Below, in pieces: positions 26,137 to 36,176 of a stretch of DNA of 64,000 nt (within the stretch, counting starts at the first letter, position 1; every line of letters starts with the position of its first letter). A program made the position numbers and the translations under genes. This DNA is from Microbacterium arabinogalactanolyticum (lineage in GTDB: Bacteria; Actinomycetota; Actinomycetes; Actinomycetales; Microbacteriaceae). The notes under the pieces are model-generated. The model saw nothing but the letters and a program-made list of their open reading frames with translations, was not told the origin of the DNA and made no database searches. Where the stretch lies: the NCBI RefSeq assembly GCF_030268005.1, contig NZ_BRZC01000004.1, positions 372,001 through 436,000 of the forward strand. The letters run 5' to 3'.

Positions 26137-27996
26137 ATGCCCTCCCCGAACCGCGCTCACCGCGTCGCTTCGACCATCCTCCTCACGACCGCCATCGCCG
26201 GAGCATCCGGCCTAACGGCCGCCTCCGCGTCCGCCTCGACTCCGGCGGAAGGCCTCCGCGACGTCAAGACCCTCGTCGTCGGCATCGACGGCGCGAGCTT
26301 CGACTTCCTCGAGCCCGCGGGGATGCCGAACCTCGCGGCGCTCCGGGCGGACGGGCTGACCGCCACGAGCAACCTGTACGCGCTGCCGATGTCCGGCACG
26401 GTGTCAGGCCCGGGCTGGTCGACGATCGCGACCGGCGTGTGGCCGGACAAGCACAAGGTCGTCGACAACAGCTTCAGCGCGCCGAACTACGCCGAGTATC
26501 CCGACTACCTCACCCGCATCGAGCAGGCCGCACCTGAGCGCTCCACCCTGGTGGTCGGCACGTGGACTCCGATCCCCCAGACCGTGTTCGGCCCGGCGGT
26601 CGACGAGCGCATCGCCGGCGGCGATGATGCCGGAACCACTGCCAGGACCGTGGCGGCCCTCGCCGAGGGCGACCCCGACGACGTCTTCGTGCACCTCGAC
26701 GAGGTCGACGGTGCCGGACACTCGGTGGGCACCAACGGCGCCGCGTACGGCGCCGCGCTGCGTCGCGCGGACAGCCAGCTCGGCGAGATGCTCGCGGCGA
26801 TCGAGTCCCGTGCGACCCGAGCCTCCGAGGACTGGCTGGTCATCGTGACCGCCGACCACGGCCACACACCCACCGGAGGCCACGGAGGCAACACGCCCGC
26901 CGAGCGGAAGACGTTCGTGATCGCCTCCGGTCCGGGGATCGTCGCCGGCTCCGTGCGCAACGACGTCAAGCTCGTCGACATCGCCCCGACGGTGCTCGCA
27001 GCCGACGGCATCGCGACGGACCCAGCGTGGAACATCGACGGCAGCGCGCTCGGAGAGCTGAAGGCCGACGACTTCGACAGCGTCCGCCCGGCTCTGCAGC
27101 CACAGCTCGATGAGACGCGCCCCGGGACGGGAGTGCTCGGCTGGACGCACCAGGCCCCGAAGGGCTGGACCATCGACAACTCGACGATGCCTGCGGGCGG
27201 CGTGCGGGAGTGGGCCGGCTGGTCGTTCGCGACCGACGACTTCTACTCGAACGTCGAACGCGGACAGGGCCGCGAGACGAACGTGCGCAGCCGCGACGTG
27301 TTCGCGGTGGCCGACTCCGACGAATGGGACGACAAGGCGCATGACGCCGGCGCATTCGACTCGACCCTGGTGAGCCCCGCTTACCCGCTGACCGGTGCGT
27401 CCGATGCCGCGCTGTCCTTCGCGACGACCTACGTGATCGACGGTCCGCAGTCCGCCGAGGTGCTGGTGAGCTTCGACGGCGCCGAGCCGGTGTCGCTGAA
27501 GAACTACGCGAAGAACACCAACGCGAACGAACGCCTCGAGTTCGCGGTGCCGCAGGGCGCGCAGCAGGCGCAGTTCCGCTTCCGCTACACGGGAACCAAC
27601 AGCGCGTTCTGGACCGTGGACCGCGTCGCGTTCCAGCAGGCGCAGCCGACTGCCACTGCAGCTCCGCAGGGCCTTCAGGCGACCTCGGGCGACGCCACGG
27701 CCACAGCATCCTGGCAGGCTCCGGCCTCCGACGGCCACTCCCCGATCACGGCCTACACCGTCACAGCGACGCCCATCGTCGACAAGGGCAAGTCCAAGCA
27801 GGCGACTCCCGTGTCCGTGCAGACCACTGCGCTCACCGCGACGCTGAACGGCCTGCGCAACGGTGTGTCCTACACGGTGACCGTCACGGCCACGAACGCC
27901 TACGGCACCTCCACCGCCTCGGATGCCGCGGTGGCATCCCCCACGGTGTCCCGCGCGACACCGGCGACTCCCCCGTCGAAGCCGAACAAGGGCTGA
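26137..27996 (+). CDS. Secreted alkaline-phosphatase-superfamily (phosphodiesterase-like) protein with Fn3 domain
   Basis: 619 residues. Signal peptide (about 1-34, ASA site). Catalytic domain of the nucleotide pyrophosphatase/phosphodiesterase type: Asp51 in VGIDGASFD, nucleophile Thr96 in SGPGWSTIATG, HLDEVDGAGH (186-195) and TADHGHTPTGGHGG near 240 supply the metal ligands. A beta-rich region follows (about 320-505), then one Fn3 domain (about 515-600) and a Pro/Ser/Lys tail. No LPXTG anchor. AAGGATCGCC precedes the ATG. Substrate unknown: a phosphodiester or a phosphonate. Confidence 0.85.
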   Translation: MPSPNRAHRVASTILLTTAIAGASGLTAASASASTPAEGLRDVKTLVVGIDGASFDFLEPAGMPNLAALRADGLTATSNLYALPMSGTVSGPGWSTIATGVWPDKHKVVDNSFSAPNYAEYPDYLTRIEQAAPERSTLVVGTWTPIPQTVFGPAVDERIAGGDDAGTTARTVAALAEGDPDDVFVHLDEVDGAGHSVGTNGAAYGAALRRADSQLGEMLAAIESRATRASEDWLVIVTADHGHTPTGGHGGNTPAERKTFVIASGPGIVAGSVRNDVKLVDIAPTVLAADGIATDPAWNIDGSALGELKADDFDSVRPALQPQLDETRPGTGVLGWTHQAPKGWTIDNSTMPAGGVREWAGWSFATDDFYSNVERGQGRETNVRSRDVFAVADSDEWDDKAHDAGAFDSTLVSPAYPLTGASDAALSFATTYVIDGPQSAEVLVSFDGAEPVSLKNYAKNTNANERLEFAVPQGAQQAQFRFRYTGTNSAFWTVDRVAFQQAQPTATAAPQGLQATSGDATATASWQAPASDGHSPITAYTVTATPIVDKGKSKQATPVSVQTTALTATLNGLRNGVSYTVTVTATNAYGTSTASDAAVASPTVSRATPATPPSKPNKG

Positions 27997-28014
27997 GGAC
28001 GTCGCACCGAAAAT

Positions 28015-28062
28015 GAAGAACCCCCGTCCTCCAGATGTGCATCAGGAGGGCGGGGGTTCTTC
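28015..28062. terminator. Bidirectional terminator between phosphatase gene and ssrA
   Basis: 18-bp stem GAAGAACCCCCGTCCTCC (28015-28032) and near-perfect complement (28045-28062) with a 12-nt loop, ending TTCTTC on the plus strand and mirrored on the other. It separates a plus-strand gene from minus-strand tmRNA. Confidence 0.88.
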
Positions 28063-28076
28063 AGGTGACAACGGCT

Positions 28077-28446
28077 TGGTGGAGCTGGGGGGAATCGAAC
28101 CCCCGTCCGACGCTGATCATCCACGTCTTCTCCGGGCGCAGTCTGTGAAAGCGTTCTGCTCGGCTCCGACCTTTGTCACAGACACCTAAGTCGACGAGCC
28201 CAGTCTGGGAAGAGTCCCACGTGACGTCCAGACGCCGTCACGCAGCAAGATCCCTAGATGACGCCAGGGTCCGTATCGGGATCACATACGGTCTGACGGA
28301 CTATCGGGCTCGCTTAGGCAGCGAGGGCGAAGTCGTTGCGCTTTGCATTGGCAACTATTTTTTCGCAGGGGGCGTTCACGAGATAACCCTGCATCCTCGG
28401 CCCGCTTCCCGTCGATACCCAGACGCCGTCGAAACCGATCAGCCCC
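28077..28446 (-). ncRNA. ssrA: tmRNA
   Basis: 370-nt tmRNA. The 5' end GGGGCTGATCGGTTTCGAC pairs with the 3' CAGCTCCACCA, forming the alanyl-tRNA-like end. The internal tag ORF reads ANAKRNDFALAA followed by TAA, with the resume codon GCC after AAATAGTT. It frees ribosomes stalled on non-stop mRNA and marks the products for proteolysis. CCA is encoded. Confidence 0.96.
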
Positions 28447-28579
28447 GTGGGCCTTCTTGCGAAGGAGCCGCTGTCACTCTGTGGAATTACCAGTCGGATG
28501 CTGTCGCACCCGAGCACCAAAGACTACAACGTATCCGCCCCTCGTGCCATTCCGCGCCACCGAAGGCGATCGCGTGACG

Positions 28580-28585
28580 TACAGT
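28580..28585 (+). promoter_or_regulatory. -10 element of a leaderless gene
   Basis: TACAGT, 7 nt before the ATG at 28593, no ribosome-binding sequence. Confidence 0.5.
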
Positions 28586-28592
28586 CGCACTC

Positions 28593-29258
28593 ATGAGCGA
28601 CGTCATCATCACCGTCCGCGGCGAGCACGAGCTGCGCATCGCGCCCGAGCGCGCCACCGTCCATCTGAACATCCGCGCCGAGGGGCCGCAGCGCGTCGCC
28701 GCGGTCGACGAGGTCACCCGGCTGGCCGAACCCGTGCGGCAGAGCATCGTCGACCGCAAGGATGCGGAGACGGTCGTGGAGTGGTCGAGCACCCGGATGA
28801 CGGTGCACGCCGAGCGTCCCTGGAATGCGGACGGCCGCCAGCTCGCGCCGGTCTACCATGCGACGATCGCGTTCGCCGCGACCTTCCCGGACCCCTCCGA
28901 GCTCTCGCTGTGGGTCTCCGACGTGTCCCTGCGCGACGGCGTCGAAGTCGGCATCGTGGACTGGCAGCTCACCCCGGAGACGCGGACGCGGCTGGAACGG
29001 GATGTCGCCGCTGGCGCCGTGTCGGTGGCCGTCGCCCGTGCGGAGGCGTACGCCGCCGCCCTCGGCCTCGACTCCGTCGTGCCTCTCGAGGTCGCCGACC
29101 TTGGTCTGATCTCCCGCCAGGAGTCCGCCCCTCAGCCCAAGATGCTCATGCGCAGCGCCGCATTCGCGATGGATTCGGCCGGCTCCTCCGGCATGGTCTA
29201 CGAAGCGGAGGACATCGTCGTCTCGGCGACGGTCGAGGCGCGCTTCCGAGCCGCCTGA
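28593..29258 (+). CDS. SIMPL-domain (DUF541) protein
   Basis: 221 residues without signal peptide. The SIMPL/DUF541 domain starts at VIITVRGEHELRIAPERATVHLNI and ends with EDIVVSATVEARF. Members are often membrane or periplasmic and are linked to stress or signalling; this cytoplasmic-looking version has no known function. The stop is 25 nt from the convergent hflX. Confidence 0.8.
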   Translation: MSDVIITVRGEHELRIAPERATVHLNIRAEGPQRVAAVDEVTRLAEPVRQSIVDRKDAETVVEWSSTRMTVHAERPWNADGRQLAPVYHATIAFAATFPDPSELSLWVSDVSLRDGVEVGIVDWQLTPETRTRLERDVAAGAVSVAVARAEAYAAALGLDSVVPLEVADLGLISRQESAPQPKMLMRSAAFAMDSAGSSGMVYEAEDIVVSATVEARFRAA

Positions 29259-29283
29259 CCGTCCCCGGACGCCGGCGTCCGGC

Positions 29284-30792
29284 TCAGTTCACCGCGTAGG
29301 GCGCGAGCTCGGCCGCAAGCCGCTCCGACACATGCGCGTGCACCATGGTGCCCGCCTCCTCGTGCTCAGCCGAGATCAGCACCCCGGTCTCGTGCACGGC
29401 CGAGACCAGGTCGCCGCGGTCGTAGGGCACGAGCGCGCGCACCTCTACGGCCGGCATCGGCAGCATCCGCTCGATCGCCTCACGCAGCTCGTCGATGCCC
29501 TCGCCGGTGCGCGAGGAGACGAAGTGCGCGCCGGGCGCCAGCCCGCGCAGCACGAGACGCTCGTCCTCGTCGACCAGATCGGCCTTGTTGAAGACGACGA
29601 TCTCGGGGATGCTGCGCGCGCCGACATCGCCCATCACGTCGCGCACCGTCTGCAGCTGGGCGGACGGATCCGGATGCGAACCGTCAACGACGTGCACGAT
29701 CAGATCGGCCTGTCCGACCTCTTCGAGCGTGGAGCGGAACGCCTCGACGAGCTGATGCGGCAGGTTGCGGACGAAGCCGACCGTGTCGGTGATCGTGTAG
29801 ATGCGTCCGTCGTGGGTCTCCGCGCGACGCACGGTGGCGTCCAGGGTCGCGAACAGCGCGTTCTCGACCAGTACGCCGGCGCTGGTCAGCGCGTTCAGCA
29901 GACTCGACTTGCCGGCGTTCGTGTACCCGGCGATCGCGACCGACGGGATCGTGTTGCGCTTGCGCTCGGCGCGCTTCGCGTCACGTGCCGGCGCGAACTC
30001 GCGGATCTGCTTGCGCAGCTGCGCCATGCGAGTGCGGATGCGGCGGCGATCCAGCTCGATCTTGGTCTCACCGGGGCCCCGCGAGCCCATGCCCGCTCCC
30101 CCGGCACCGACCTGGCCACCGGCCTGGCGGCTCATCGACTCGCCCCAGCCGCGCAGACGAGGCAGCAGGTACTCGAGCTGCGCGAGCTCGACCTGCGCCT
30201 TGCCCTCACGGCTCTTGGCGTGCTGGCTGAAGATGTCCAGGATGACCGTAGTGCGGTCGATGACCTTGACCTTCACGACATCCTCCAGCGCGCGGCGCTG
30301 GCTGGCGGCGAGCTCGGTGTCGGCGATGACGGTGTCGGCGCCGACGGCCGCCACGATGTCCTTCAGCTCCTGCGCCTTGCCTCGGCCGAGGTAGGTGGCG
30401 GGGTCGGGATGCGGGCGGCGCTGCAGCAGCCCGTCGAGCACGGCGGCTCCGGCCGTCTCCGCGAGGGCGGCGAGCTCGCGGAGCGAGTTCTCCGCGTCGT
30501 CCTGCGCGCCCTGCGGGTACACGCCGACGAGCACCACGTTCTCCAGGCGCAGCTGGCGGTACTCGACCTCCGTGACGTCTTCGAGTTCGGTGGAGAGGCC
30601 GGCCACGCGACGCAGCGCGTGCCGATCCTCGAGGTCCCACTGCTCGCCGTCGGCGGCGCCATGCGCGGCCGTGGCCTCGTTCTGCAGTGCTTGAGCGGCG
30701 CCGAACACTCTCGCCTCGGTTCGCGGCTCCGCGTGCGACAGCACGCGATCCAGCGCATCCGTCTGAGTGCTCTCGTCGTTGCTCTTCGTCAT
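29284..30792 (-). CDS. hflX: GTPase HflX
   Basis: 502-residue ribosome-associated GTPase that splits stalled or hibernating 70S particles. The N-terminal HflX domain carries ATYLGRGKAQELK and GPGETKIELDRRRIRTR. The G domain includes GYTNAGKSS (Walker A), DTVGFVRNLPH and NKADLV. Start chosen as the ATG of MTKSND preceded by AAAGGAT. It comes late in the conserved miaB-miaA-dapF-hflX order. The N-terminal 45 residues are charged and longer than in E. coli. Confidence 0.95.
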   Translation of the reverse strand: MTKSNDESTQTDALDRVLSHAEPRTEARVFGAAQALQNEATAAHGAADGEQWDLEDRHALRRVAGLSTELEDVTEVEYRQLRLENVVLVGVYPQGAQDDAENSLRELAALAETAGAAVLDGLLQRRPHPDPATYLGRGKAQELKDIVAAVGADTVIADTELAASQRRALEDVVKVKVIDRTTVILDIFSQHAKSREGKAQVELAQLEYLLPRLRGWGESMSRQAGGQVGAGGAGMGSRGPGETKIELDRRRIRTRMAQLRKQIREFAPARDAKRAERKRNTIPSVAIAGYTNAGKSSLLNALTSAGVLVENALFATLDATVRRAETHDGRIYTITDTVGFVRNLPHQLVEAFRSTLEEVGQADLIVHVVDGSHPDPSAQLQTVRDVMGDVGARSIPEIVVFNKADLVDEDERLVLRGLAPGAHFVSSRTGEGIDELREAIERMLPMPAVEVRALVPYDRGDLVSAVHETGVLISAEHEEAGTMVHAHVSERLAAELAPYAVN

Positions 30793-30885
30793 CCGATCCT
30801 TTTCTTCTCCTGCGTGCGCATGGGTGCTGGGGCTCACAGGGCCACAACCACTCAGAGCGCCTTAACCTTAGCCCCCGCCATCCGG

Positions 30886-30891
30886 TACGCT
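30886..30891 (+). promoter_or_regulatory. -10 element of a leaderless gene
   Basis: TACGCT, 6 nt before the ATG at 30898. Confidence 0.5.
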
Positions 30892-30897
30892 CACTCC

Positions 30898-31542
30898 ATG
30901 CCGTCCGACCACTACTTCAGCGCGGCCCCGGCAAGTGCAGAGAACCTGCGCACCATCCATGTCACCCTCGCGGGACGGGAACTCGACCTCACCACTGCGG
31001 GTGGCGTCTTCAGCCCCGATCGCCTGGATGCGGGGACGGCCGTGCTGTTCGCCAACATGCCTCCCCTGCCGCCCGGGGGCGACTTCCTCGACCTCGGCTG
31101 CGGGTGGGGGCCGATCACGCTCACCATGGCCCTGGCCGCCCCTCACGCGACCGTGTGGGCCGTCGACGTCAACGAGCGGGCGCTCGATCTGACCCGGCGC
31201 AACGCCGAGTCCCTGGGCCTCACCAATGTCAACGCCGTGACGCCCGACGATGTTCCCGATGACGTGCTGTTCCGCACGATCCGCTCGAACCCGCCGATCC
31301 GCGTCGGCAAGGGCATCCTGCACGAGATGCTCGAGCACTGGATCCCGCGGCTGGACGAGCACAGTGACGCGTGGATGGTCGTGCAGCGCAACCTCGGCTC
31401 GGATTCCCTGCAGCGCTGGATGACGGCGACGTTCACCCCGGGATACAGCGTGCACCGCGCCGCCACGGGGAAGGGCTACCGGGTGCTCAAGGTGCGCCGG
31501 CACGGCACGCCGCCGACGGCTCCGATCGACGTCGCGGAGTGA
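30898..31542 (+). CDS. Class I SAM methyltransferase, RsmC-like (16S rRNA G1207)
   Basis: 214 residues. MTS-type domain with the SAM site DLGCGWGPITL (about 61-71) and a catalytic-loop SNPPIRVGK (NPPIR is the hallmark of RsmC/RlmG-type N2-guanine methyltransferases). Shorter than E. coli RsmC because it lacks the N-terminal tandem domain, as in other Gram-positive RsmC homologues. It is divergent from hflX and convergent with dapF. Confidence 0.86.
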   Translation: MPSDHYFSAAPASAENLRTIHVTLAGRELDLTTAGGVFSPDRLDAGTAVLFANMPPLPPGGDFLDLGCGWGPITLTMALAAPHATVWAVDVNERALDLTRRNAESLGLTNVNAVTPDDVPDDVLFRTIRSNPPIRVGKGILHEMLEHWIPRLDEHSDAWMVVQRNLGSDSLQRWMTATFTPGYSVHRAATGKGYRVLKVRRHGTPPTAPIDVAE

Positions 31543-31555
31543 CCGGCGCCCTCGC

Positions 31556-32428
31556 TCAGACGAGGTCGATCTCGCCGCGGTAGACCAGCTGCGCCGGGCC
31601 GGAGAGTGCGACGTGCTCGCCGTCCTCGGCGGGGAACATCCGCACGCCCAGCGTGCCGCCGGGCACCTCGACCCGCCACTGGTGCGGCGCGCGCTCGCCC
31701 GCCCAGTGCCGCACCGCCAGCGCGGTGGCCGCGACACCTGTACCGCAGCTGAGCGTCTCACCGACGCCGCGCTCGTGCACCCGCATCCGCACCTGACCGA
31801 CTCCATCCCGCACGAGGGGCTCCCCGGGCACGACGAACTCGACGTTCGCGCCTGCCGGCGGGGCGGGCTCCAGCACCGGCGTCGGGTTGAGGTCAAGTCC
31901 CTCGAGCTCCTCGTCGGATGCCAAAGCGACCACCACGTGGGGATTGCCGACATCGATGCCGAGACCGGGCCGCGCGACGGACAGTCCCGCCGCGCGCGCC
32001 AGGGGCTCACCGCCGGCCAGCCGCCAGCGGCCCAGGTCGACCTGATAGCCGTTCTCGGAGCGCATCACGTCGCGCACACCGGCACGGGTGCCGATCGGCA
32101 GCGTCGAGCCCGCCTCGAGCTCGGCCAGGCCGGAGCGCAGCAGGTAGTGGGCGAAGACGCGGATGCCGTTGCCGCACATCTCGGCGATCGAGCCGTCTGC
32201 GTTGCGGTAGTCCATGAACCACTCCGCTGCGGGCTCCTCGGCGAGGGCGGCCGCGCCGTCGGAGATCGCTGAGGACCGCACCACGCGGAGCACGCCGTCC
32301 GCACCGATGCCGAAGTTCCGGTCGCAGAGCGCCTGCACCTGGCTCGGCGTCAGCTCGAGGGTGCCGTCGACGTCCTCGATGATGACGAAGTCGTTGCCGG
32401 TGCCGTGTCCCTTGGTGAATGCGACCAT
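31556..32428 (-). CDS. dapF: Diaminopimelate epimerase
   Basis: 290 residues. Converts LL- to meso-diaminopimelate for lysine and peptidoglycan. Catalytic Cys pair: Cys85 in MCGNG and Cys228 in [14 protein letters not shown] at 7-15 is the substrate loop. Predicted leaderless. Other dap genes in the window are dapA and dapB. The stop is 13 nt from a convergent methyltransferase gene. Confidence 0.97.
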   Translation of the reverse strand: MVAFTKGHGTGNDFVIIEDVDGTLELTPSQVQALCDRNFGIGADGVLRVVRSSAISDGAAALAEEPAAEWFMDYRNADGSIAEMCGNGIRVFAHYLLRSGLAELEAGSTLPIGTRAGVRDVMRSENGYQVDLGRWRLAGGEPLARAAGLSVARPGLGIDVGNPHVVVALASDEELEGLDLNPTPVLEPAPPAGANVEFVVPGEPLVRDGVGQVRMRVHERGVGETLSCGTGVAATALAVRHWAGERAPHQWRVEVPGGTLGVRMFPAEDGEHVALSGPAQLVYRGEIDLV

Positions 32429-32434
32429 GCCAAC

Positions 32435-32440
32435 AGTCTA
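32435..32440 (-). promoter_or_regulatory. -10 element of leaderless dapF
   Basis: TAGACT on the minus strand, 6 nt before the ATG at 32428. Confidence 0.5.
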
Positions 32441-32463
32441 GAGAGGGGCGGACAGGCCGGCGC

Positions 32464-32907
32464 TCAGGCGGACGCCCCGGTCGGAGTGTCCACGATCAGC
32501 CGCTTGCCCGTCATGCCGATGTCGAACCGCTCGTAGCCGACCTGGTCGTAGAACGCGAAGACGATCTCGTTCCCCGGACGCACCATGAGCTGCACCTTCG
32601 GGCAGCCGAGCGCGAGCAGCCTGCGCTCGGCCTCGCCCACCAGCATGCGCCCGATGCCCTCGCCGCGCCGATCGGCGGCGCTGGCCAGATAGTAGATCCA
32701 TCCGCGGTGCCCGTCGTATCCCGCCATCACGGTGCCGACGACCCGGTCGTCGTCGACGGCGACGATGAGCAGGTCGGGCCAGACCGCCCGCATCCGCTCG
32801 ATGTCGGCGCGCGGGTCGTTCCACGGGCGCGTGAGGCCCGCCTCCTCCCACAGCGCCACGACATCCTCGGTGTCGGCCGGGTCGAAGGTCCTGATCTCTG
32901 CAGTCAT
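32464..32907 (-). CDS. GNAT acetyltransferase (YpeA-like)
   Basis: 147 residues with the GNAT acetyl-CoA loop RRGEGIGRMLVGEAE (about 85-99) and the C-terminal FYDQVGYERFD. It is closest to the YpeA subgroup. The start overlaps the upstream gene as ATGA. Acceptor substrate unknown. Confidence 0.85.
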   Translation of the reverse strand: MTAEIRTFDPADTEDVVALWEEAGLTRPWNDPRADIERMRAVWPDLLIVAVDDDRVVGTVMAGYDGHRGWIYYLASAADRRGEGIGRMLVGEAERRLLALGCPKVQLMVRPGNEIVFAFYDQVGYERFDIGMTGKRLIVDTPTGASA

Positions 32908-33461
32908 GCCTGTGCTCCATCCTGCGCGTCGTCGAGGGTACCTGTGACACGGTACCGACCGCACAGGAAGTTCCGGTTGCGCGCCACATCGATCAGCTCG
33001 AGGTCGAGGGCGCGCGGGAGCACGGGAGCCCCTGCGCCGAGTGTGACCGGCGCGTACTGGATCCACAGCTCGTCGATCAGCCCGGCATCGGCGAACCGGC
33101 CGACCAGCTCTCCCCCGCCGACGATCCAGATGTCCTTGTCGCCGGCGGCCTCCACCATCTCGCTGTGCACCACGCGGACGTCCTCCTGCGTGAGCCGGAT
33201 GTCGGCGCCGTCCGGCACGTCGAGCGCGCGGTGCGTGAACACCCAGGTCGGCAGCGTGTAGGTCCAGCCGCCCTCGTCGTGCCGCATGATCCATTCGTAG
33301 GTGTGCGCACCCATCGCCATCGCGCCAAGCCTTTCGCGGAACCCTGAGTACGCCATCGGGCCGTCCTCGTCGATGTCCTGTCGCAGGAGCCAGTCCAGGG
33401 AGTGGTCGACGGTGGCGATGAATCCGTCCAGGCTGGAGGCGGTGTAGTAGTGGGTGGTCAT
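32904..33461 (-). CDS. Dihydrofolate reductase-family (RibD C-terminal-like) protein
   Basis: 185 residues with a RibD-C/DHFR-like fold: TASSLDGFIA (4-13), WVFTHRALD, IWIVGGGELVGRF and IQYAPVTLGAG. It is not the folate reductase itself, which is folA at 46409. Members reduce pyrimidine or other heterocycles or are of unknown role. Overlaps the acetyltransferase by 4 nt. Confidence 0.8.
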   Translation of the reverse strand: MTTHYYTASSLDGFIATVDHSLDWLLRQDIDEDGPMAYSGFRERLGAMAMGAHTYEWIMRHDEGGWTYTLPTWVFTHRALDVPDGADIRLTQEDVRVVHSEMVEAAGDKDIWIVGGGELVGRFADAGLIDELWIQYAPVTLGAGAPVLPRALDLELIDVARNRNFLCGRYRVTGTLDDAQDGAQA

Positions 33462-33514
33462 CACCCCATCGTGGCGAGGGCCACCGACACTGACAACCCC
33501 GTCAGGCGTCCCCG

Positions 33515-34426
33515 TCAGGCGTCGATGAGCCCTGCCGGGGCCGCTGTGCCTGCATCGAGCCACTCGATCCCCGGATAGCGCTTGAACCAAGACAGCTGGC
33601 GTCGGGCGTATCGGCGCGTGAGCGCCTGGGTCTCCGCGATGGCCTGCTGCTCGGTGACGTCGCCGCGCAGCTGGGCGAGAGCCTGCGCGTAGCCGATGGC
33701 ACGGGAGGCGGTGACGCCCCGCTCCAGGCCGGCCTGGCGGAGCGCCGCGACCTCGTCGAGCATTCCGTCGGCCCACATCCGCTCGACGCGTCGGTCGAGT
33801 CGCTCGACGAGGGTCTCGCGTTCCGTGTGCATGCCAAGGATCCGGGTCTCCGGATGCCACAGCTCCGGTTTCTCGGGCAGTGCGGCGCCGTGGGTTGCTC
33901 CGCCCTGCTCGAGCACCTCGAGTGCCCGCACGATGCGACGGCCGTTCTTCGGGTCGATCCGCTCCGCCGTCGCGGGGTCCTGCTGCTGCAGTCGCGCGAA
34001 CAGCGCGCCCGCGCCGCTCTCGTCGAGCTCAGCCTCTAGTCGCGCACGCACCGCAGCGTCCCTCGGCGGGAAGCGGAAGTCGAAGACGACGCTCGAGACG
34101 TACAGTCCCGAGCCGCCGACGAGGATCGCATCGCCACCGCGCTCGTGGATCGCGTGGATCGACGCGCGGGCGAGCGGCTGATACCAGGCGACCGCGGCAT
34201 CCTCGGTCACCTCGCGGACATCGAACAGGTGATGCGGGATCCCGCGGCGCTCGGGAGGCGAGAGCTTGGCCGTGCCGATGTCCATGCCGCGGTACAGCTG
34301 CATGGCATCCGCGTTGACGATCTCGGCTGGGTTGCCGCGCGCGCGCAGCGCCTCGGCGAGCTGGAGGGCGAGTTCGCTCTTCCCGGTCCCCGTGGCGCCC
34401 ACGACCGCCCAGACCCGCGCCGTCAT
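33515..34426 (-). CDS. miaA: tRNA dimethylallyltransferase
   Basis: 303 residues. Adds the dimethylallyl group to A37 of tRNAs reading U-starting codons. P-loop GATGTGKS (10-17), [25 protein letters not shown] and the C-terminal [13 protein letters not shown] match MiaA. Its product is the substrate of MiaB, encoded 118 nt upstream on the same strand. Confidence 0.96.
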   Translation of the reverse strand: MTARVWAVVGATGTGKSELALQLAEALRARGNPAEIVNADAMQLYRGMDIGTAKLSPPERRGIPHHLFDVREVTEDAAVAWYQPLARASIHAIHERGGDAILVGGSGLYVSSVVFDFRFPPRDAAVRARLEAELDESGAGALFARLQQQDPATAERIDPKNGRRIVRALEVLEQGGATHGAALPEKPELWHPETRILGMHTERETLVERLDRRVERMWADGMLDEVAALRQAGLERGVTASRAIGYAQALAQLRGDVTEQQAIAETQALTRRYARRQLSWFKRYPGIEWLDAGTAAPAGLIDA

Positions 34427-34492
34427 GCTGATCCCCGCTCACGGCGCCGCACGACTCCGCAGCTCTGCGTGACTCCGCAGTCGACGGGCTCG

Positions 34493-34516
34493 AGGTCTGC
34501 AGACGTGCGCAGACCT
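34493..34516 (-). terminator. Hairpin between miaB and miaA
   Basis: AGGTCTGC (34493-34500) and GCAGACCT (34509-34516) form an 8-bp stem with 8-nt loop. There is no T run, so it may be a weak attenuator rather than a full terminator. Confidence 0.4.
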
Positions 34517-34544
34517 GCGAGCGAGCGCGACGAGAGGATGCCCG

Positions 34545-36098
34545 TCACACCCCGACGCGCAGGGTCGGCAGTCCGAGCGAGACGGCGCGCGGTACTCCCG
34601 CCGCCTGCCCGGCGGGAGCAGGTACGCCGCAGCTGGCGGCCTGCGCACGATCCCACGCATCGCCGCCGCGGGTGCGCCGGATGCGCAGCGGAGCGCCGGT
34701 CGGATCGTCGGCCAGCAGGTGGAACGGTGCGCCGTGGGTGATCGTGACCGTCACCACGTCACCCGGACGGGGCAGATCCGAGCCGGGCGTGACCTCGAAG
34801 TGCACCAGACGGTTGTCCTCGGCGCGCCCCGTGAGGCGGTGGGTCTCGGCGTCCTTCTTGCCCTCGCCGACAGAGACCAGCACCTCGACCTCGCGGCCGA
34901 CCTGCTTCTGGTTCTCCTCCAGCGAGATGCGCTCCTGAAGGGCGATCAGCCGGTCGTAGCGCTCCTGCACGACCTCCTTGGGCACCTGGTCGGCCATGGT
35001 CGCGGCGGGCGTGCCCTCGCGGATGGAGTACTGGAAGGTGAAGGCACCGGAGAAGCGCGACTGCTCGACGACGCGCATGGTCTCCTGGAAGTCCTCCTCG
35101 GTCTCGCCGGGGAAGCCGACGATGATGTCGGTGGTGATCGCCGCGTTCGGGATGCGCTCGCGTACGCGGTCGAGGATGCCCAGGTACTTCGAGCTGCGGT
35201 ACGACCTCCGCATCGCCTTGAGGATCCGGTCGCTGCCGGACTGCAACGGCATGTGCAGCTGGGGCATGACGTTGGGGGTCTCGGCCATGGCAGCAATGAC
35301 GTCATCGGTGAAGGCAGCCGGGTGCGGGCTCGTGAAGCGGATGCGCTCCAGTCCCTCGATCTCGCCCGCGGCACGGAGCAACTTGCTGAACGCCTGACGG
35401 TCGCCGAACTCGACGCCGTAGGAGTTCACGTTCTGGCCGAGCAGGGTCACCTCGATCGCTCCGTCCTCGACGAGGAGGCGGATCTCACTGAGGATGTCGC
35501 CCGGACGGCGATCCTTCTCCTTGCCGCGCAGGCTCGGCACGATGCAGAAGGTGCAGGTGTTGTTGCAGCCGACCGAGATGGACACCCACCCGCTGTGCGC
35601 GGAGTCGCGCTTGGTCGGGAGCGTCGAGGGGAACACCTCGAGCGACTCGAGGATCTCCAGCTCCGCGTCGCCGTTGTGTCGGGCGCGCTCCAGCAGCCCG
35701 GGAAGCGAGCCCATGTTGTGCGTGCCGAAGACGACATCGACCCAGGGAGCCTTGTCGAGCACGGCCTGCTGGTCCATCTGCGCCAGGCATCCGCCGACGG
35801 CGATCTGCATGCCCTCGTGCTTGTCCTTGCGGGACTTGAGGTGCCCGAGCGTGCCGTAGAGCTTGCCCGCTGCGTTGTCCCGCACGGCGCAGGTGTTGAT
35901 GATGACGATGTCGGCGTCCTCACCCTCGGCGACCGGCACGTACCCCGCGCTCTCCAGCGAGCCCGAGAGGCGCTCGGAATCGTGCACGTTCATCTGGCAG
36001 CCGAAGGTGCGGACCTCATAGGAGCGGTGGCGACCGTCGGCGTCGATCGCGGCCGCGGAGGGCGCGATGATCGTCGGTTCGGAGGAGAGAAGAGACAT
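34545..36098 (-). CDS. miaB: tRNA-2-methylthio-N6-dimethylallyladenosine synthase
   Basis: 517-residue radical-SAM methylthiotransferase. First 4Fe-4S ligands Cys34, Cys70, Cys104; radical-SAM motif CNNTCTFC (Cys178, Cys182, Cys185). C-terminal TRAM domain about 390-460. A final tail of some 35 residues ([10 protein letters not shown]...) is extra. A -10-like TAGAAT lies 9 nt upstream of the ATG and no ribosome site is seen. Confidence 0.96.
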   Translation of the reverse strand: MSLLSSEPTIIAPSAAAIDADGRHRSYEVRTFGCQMNVHDSERLSGSLESAGYVPVAEGEDADIVIINTCAVRDNAAGKLYGTLGHLKSRKDKHEGMQIAVGGCLAQMDQQAVLDKAPWVDVVFGTHNMGSLPGLLERARHNGDAELEILESLEVFPSTLPTKRDSAHSGWVSISVGCNNTCTFCIVPSLRGKEKDRRPGDILSEIRLLVEDGAIEVTLLGQNVNSYGVEFGDRQAFSKLLRAAGEIEGLERIRFTSPHPAAFTDDVIAAMAETPNVMPQLHMPLQSGSDRILKAMRRSYRSSKYLGILDRVRERIPNAAITTDIIVGFPGETEEDFQETMRVVEQSRFSGAFTFQYSIREGTPAATMADQVPKEVVQERYDRLIALQERISLEENQKQVGREVEVLVSVGEGKKDAETHRLTGRAEDNRLVHFEVTPGSDLPRPGDVVTVTITHGAPFHLLADDPTGAPLRIRRTRGGDAWDRAQAASCGVPAPAGQAAGVPRAVSLGLPTLRVGV

Positions 36099-36176
36099 GA
36101 TCCAGCCATTCTACGATCCGCCGCGGGGTGCGGCGTCGCCGCCGACGGCCAGGCCCCAGCGCCCTCGGCGCAGCCG

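Noticed and set aside
34545..34660. miaB C-terminal tail as a separate gene or frameshift
   Set aside because: The frame is continuous and the tail is just a low-complexity extension.
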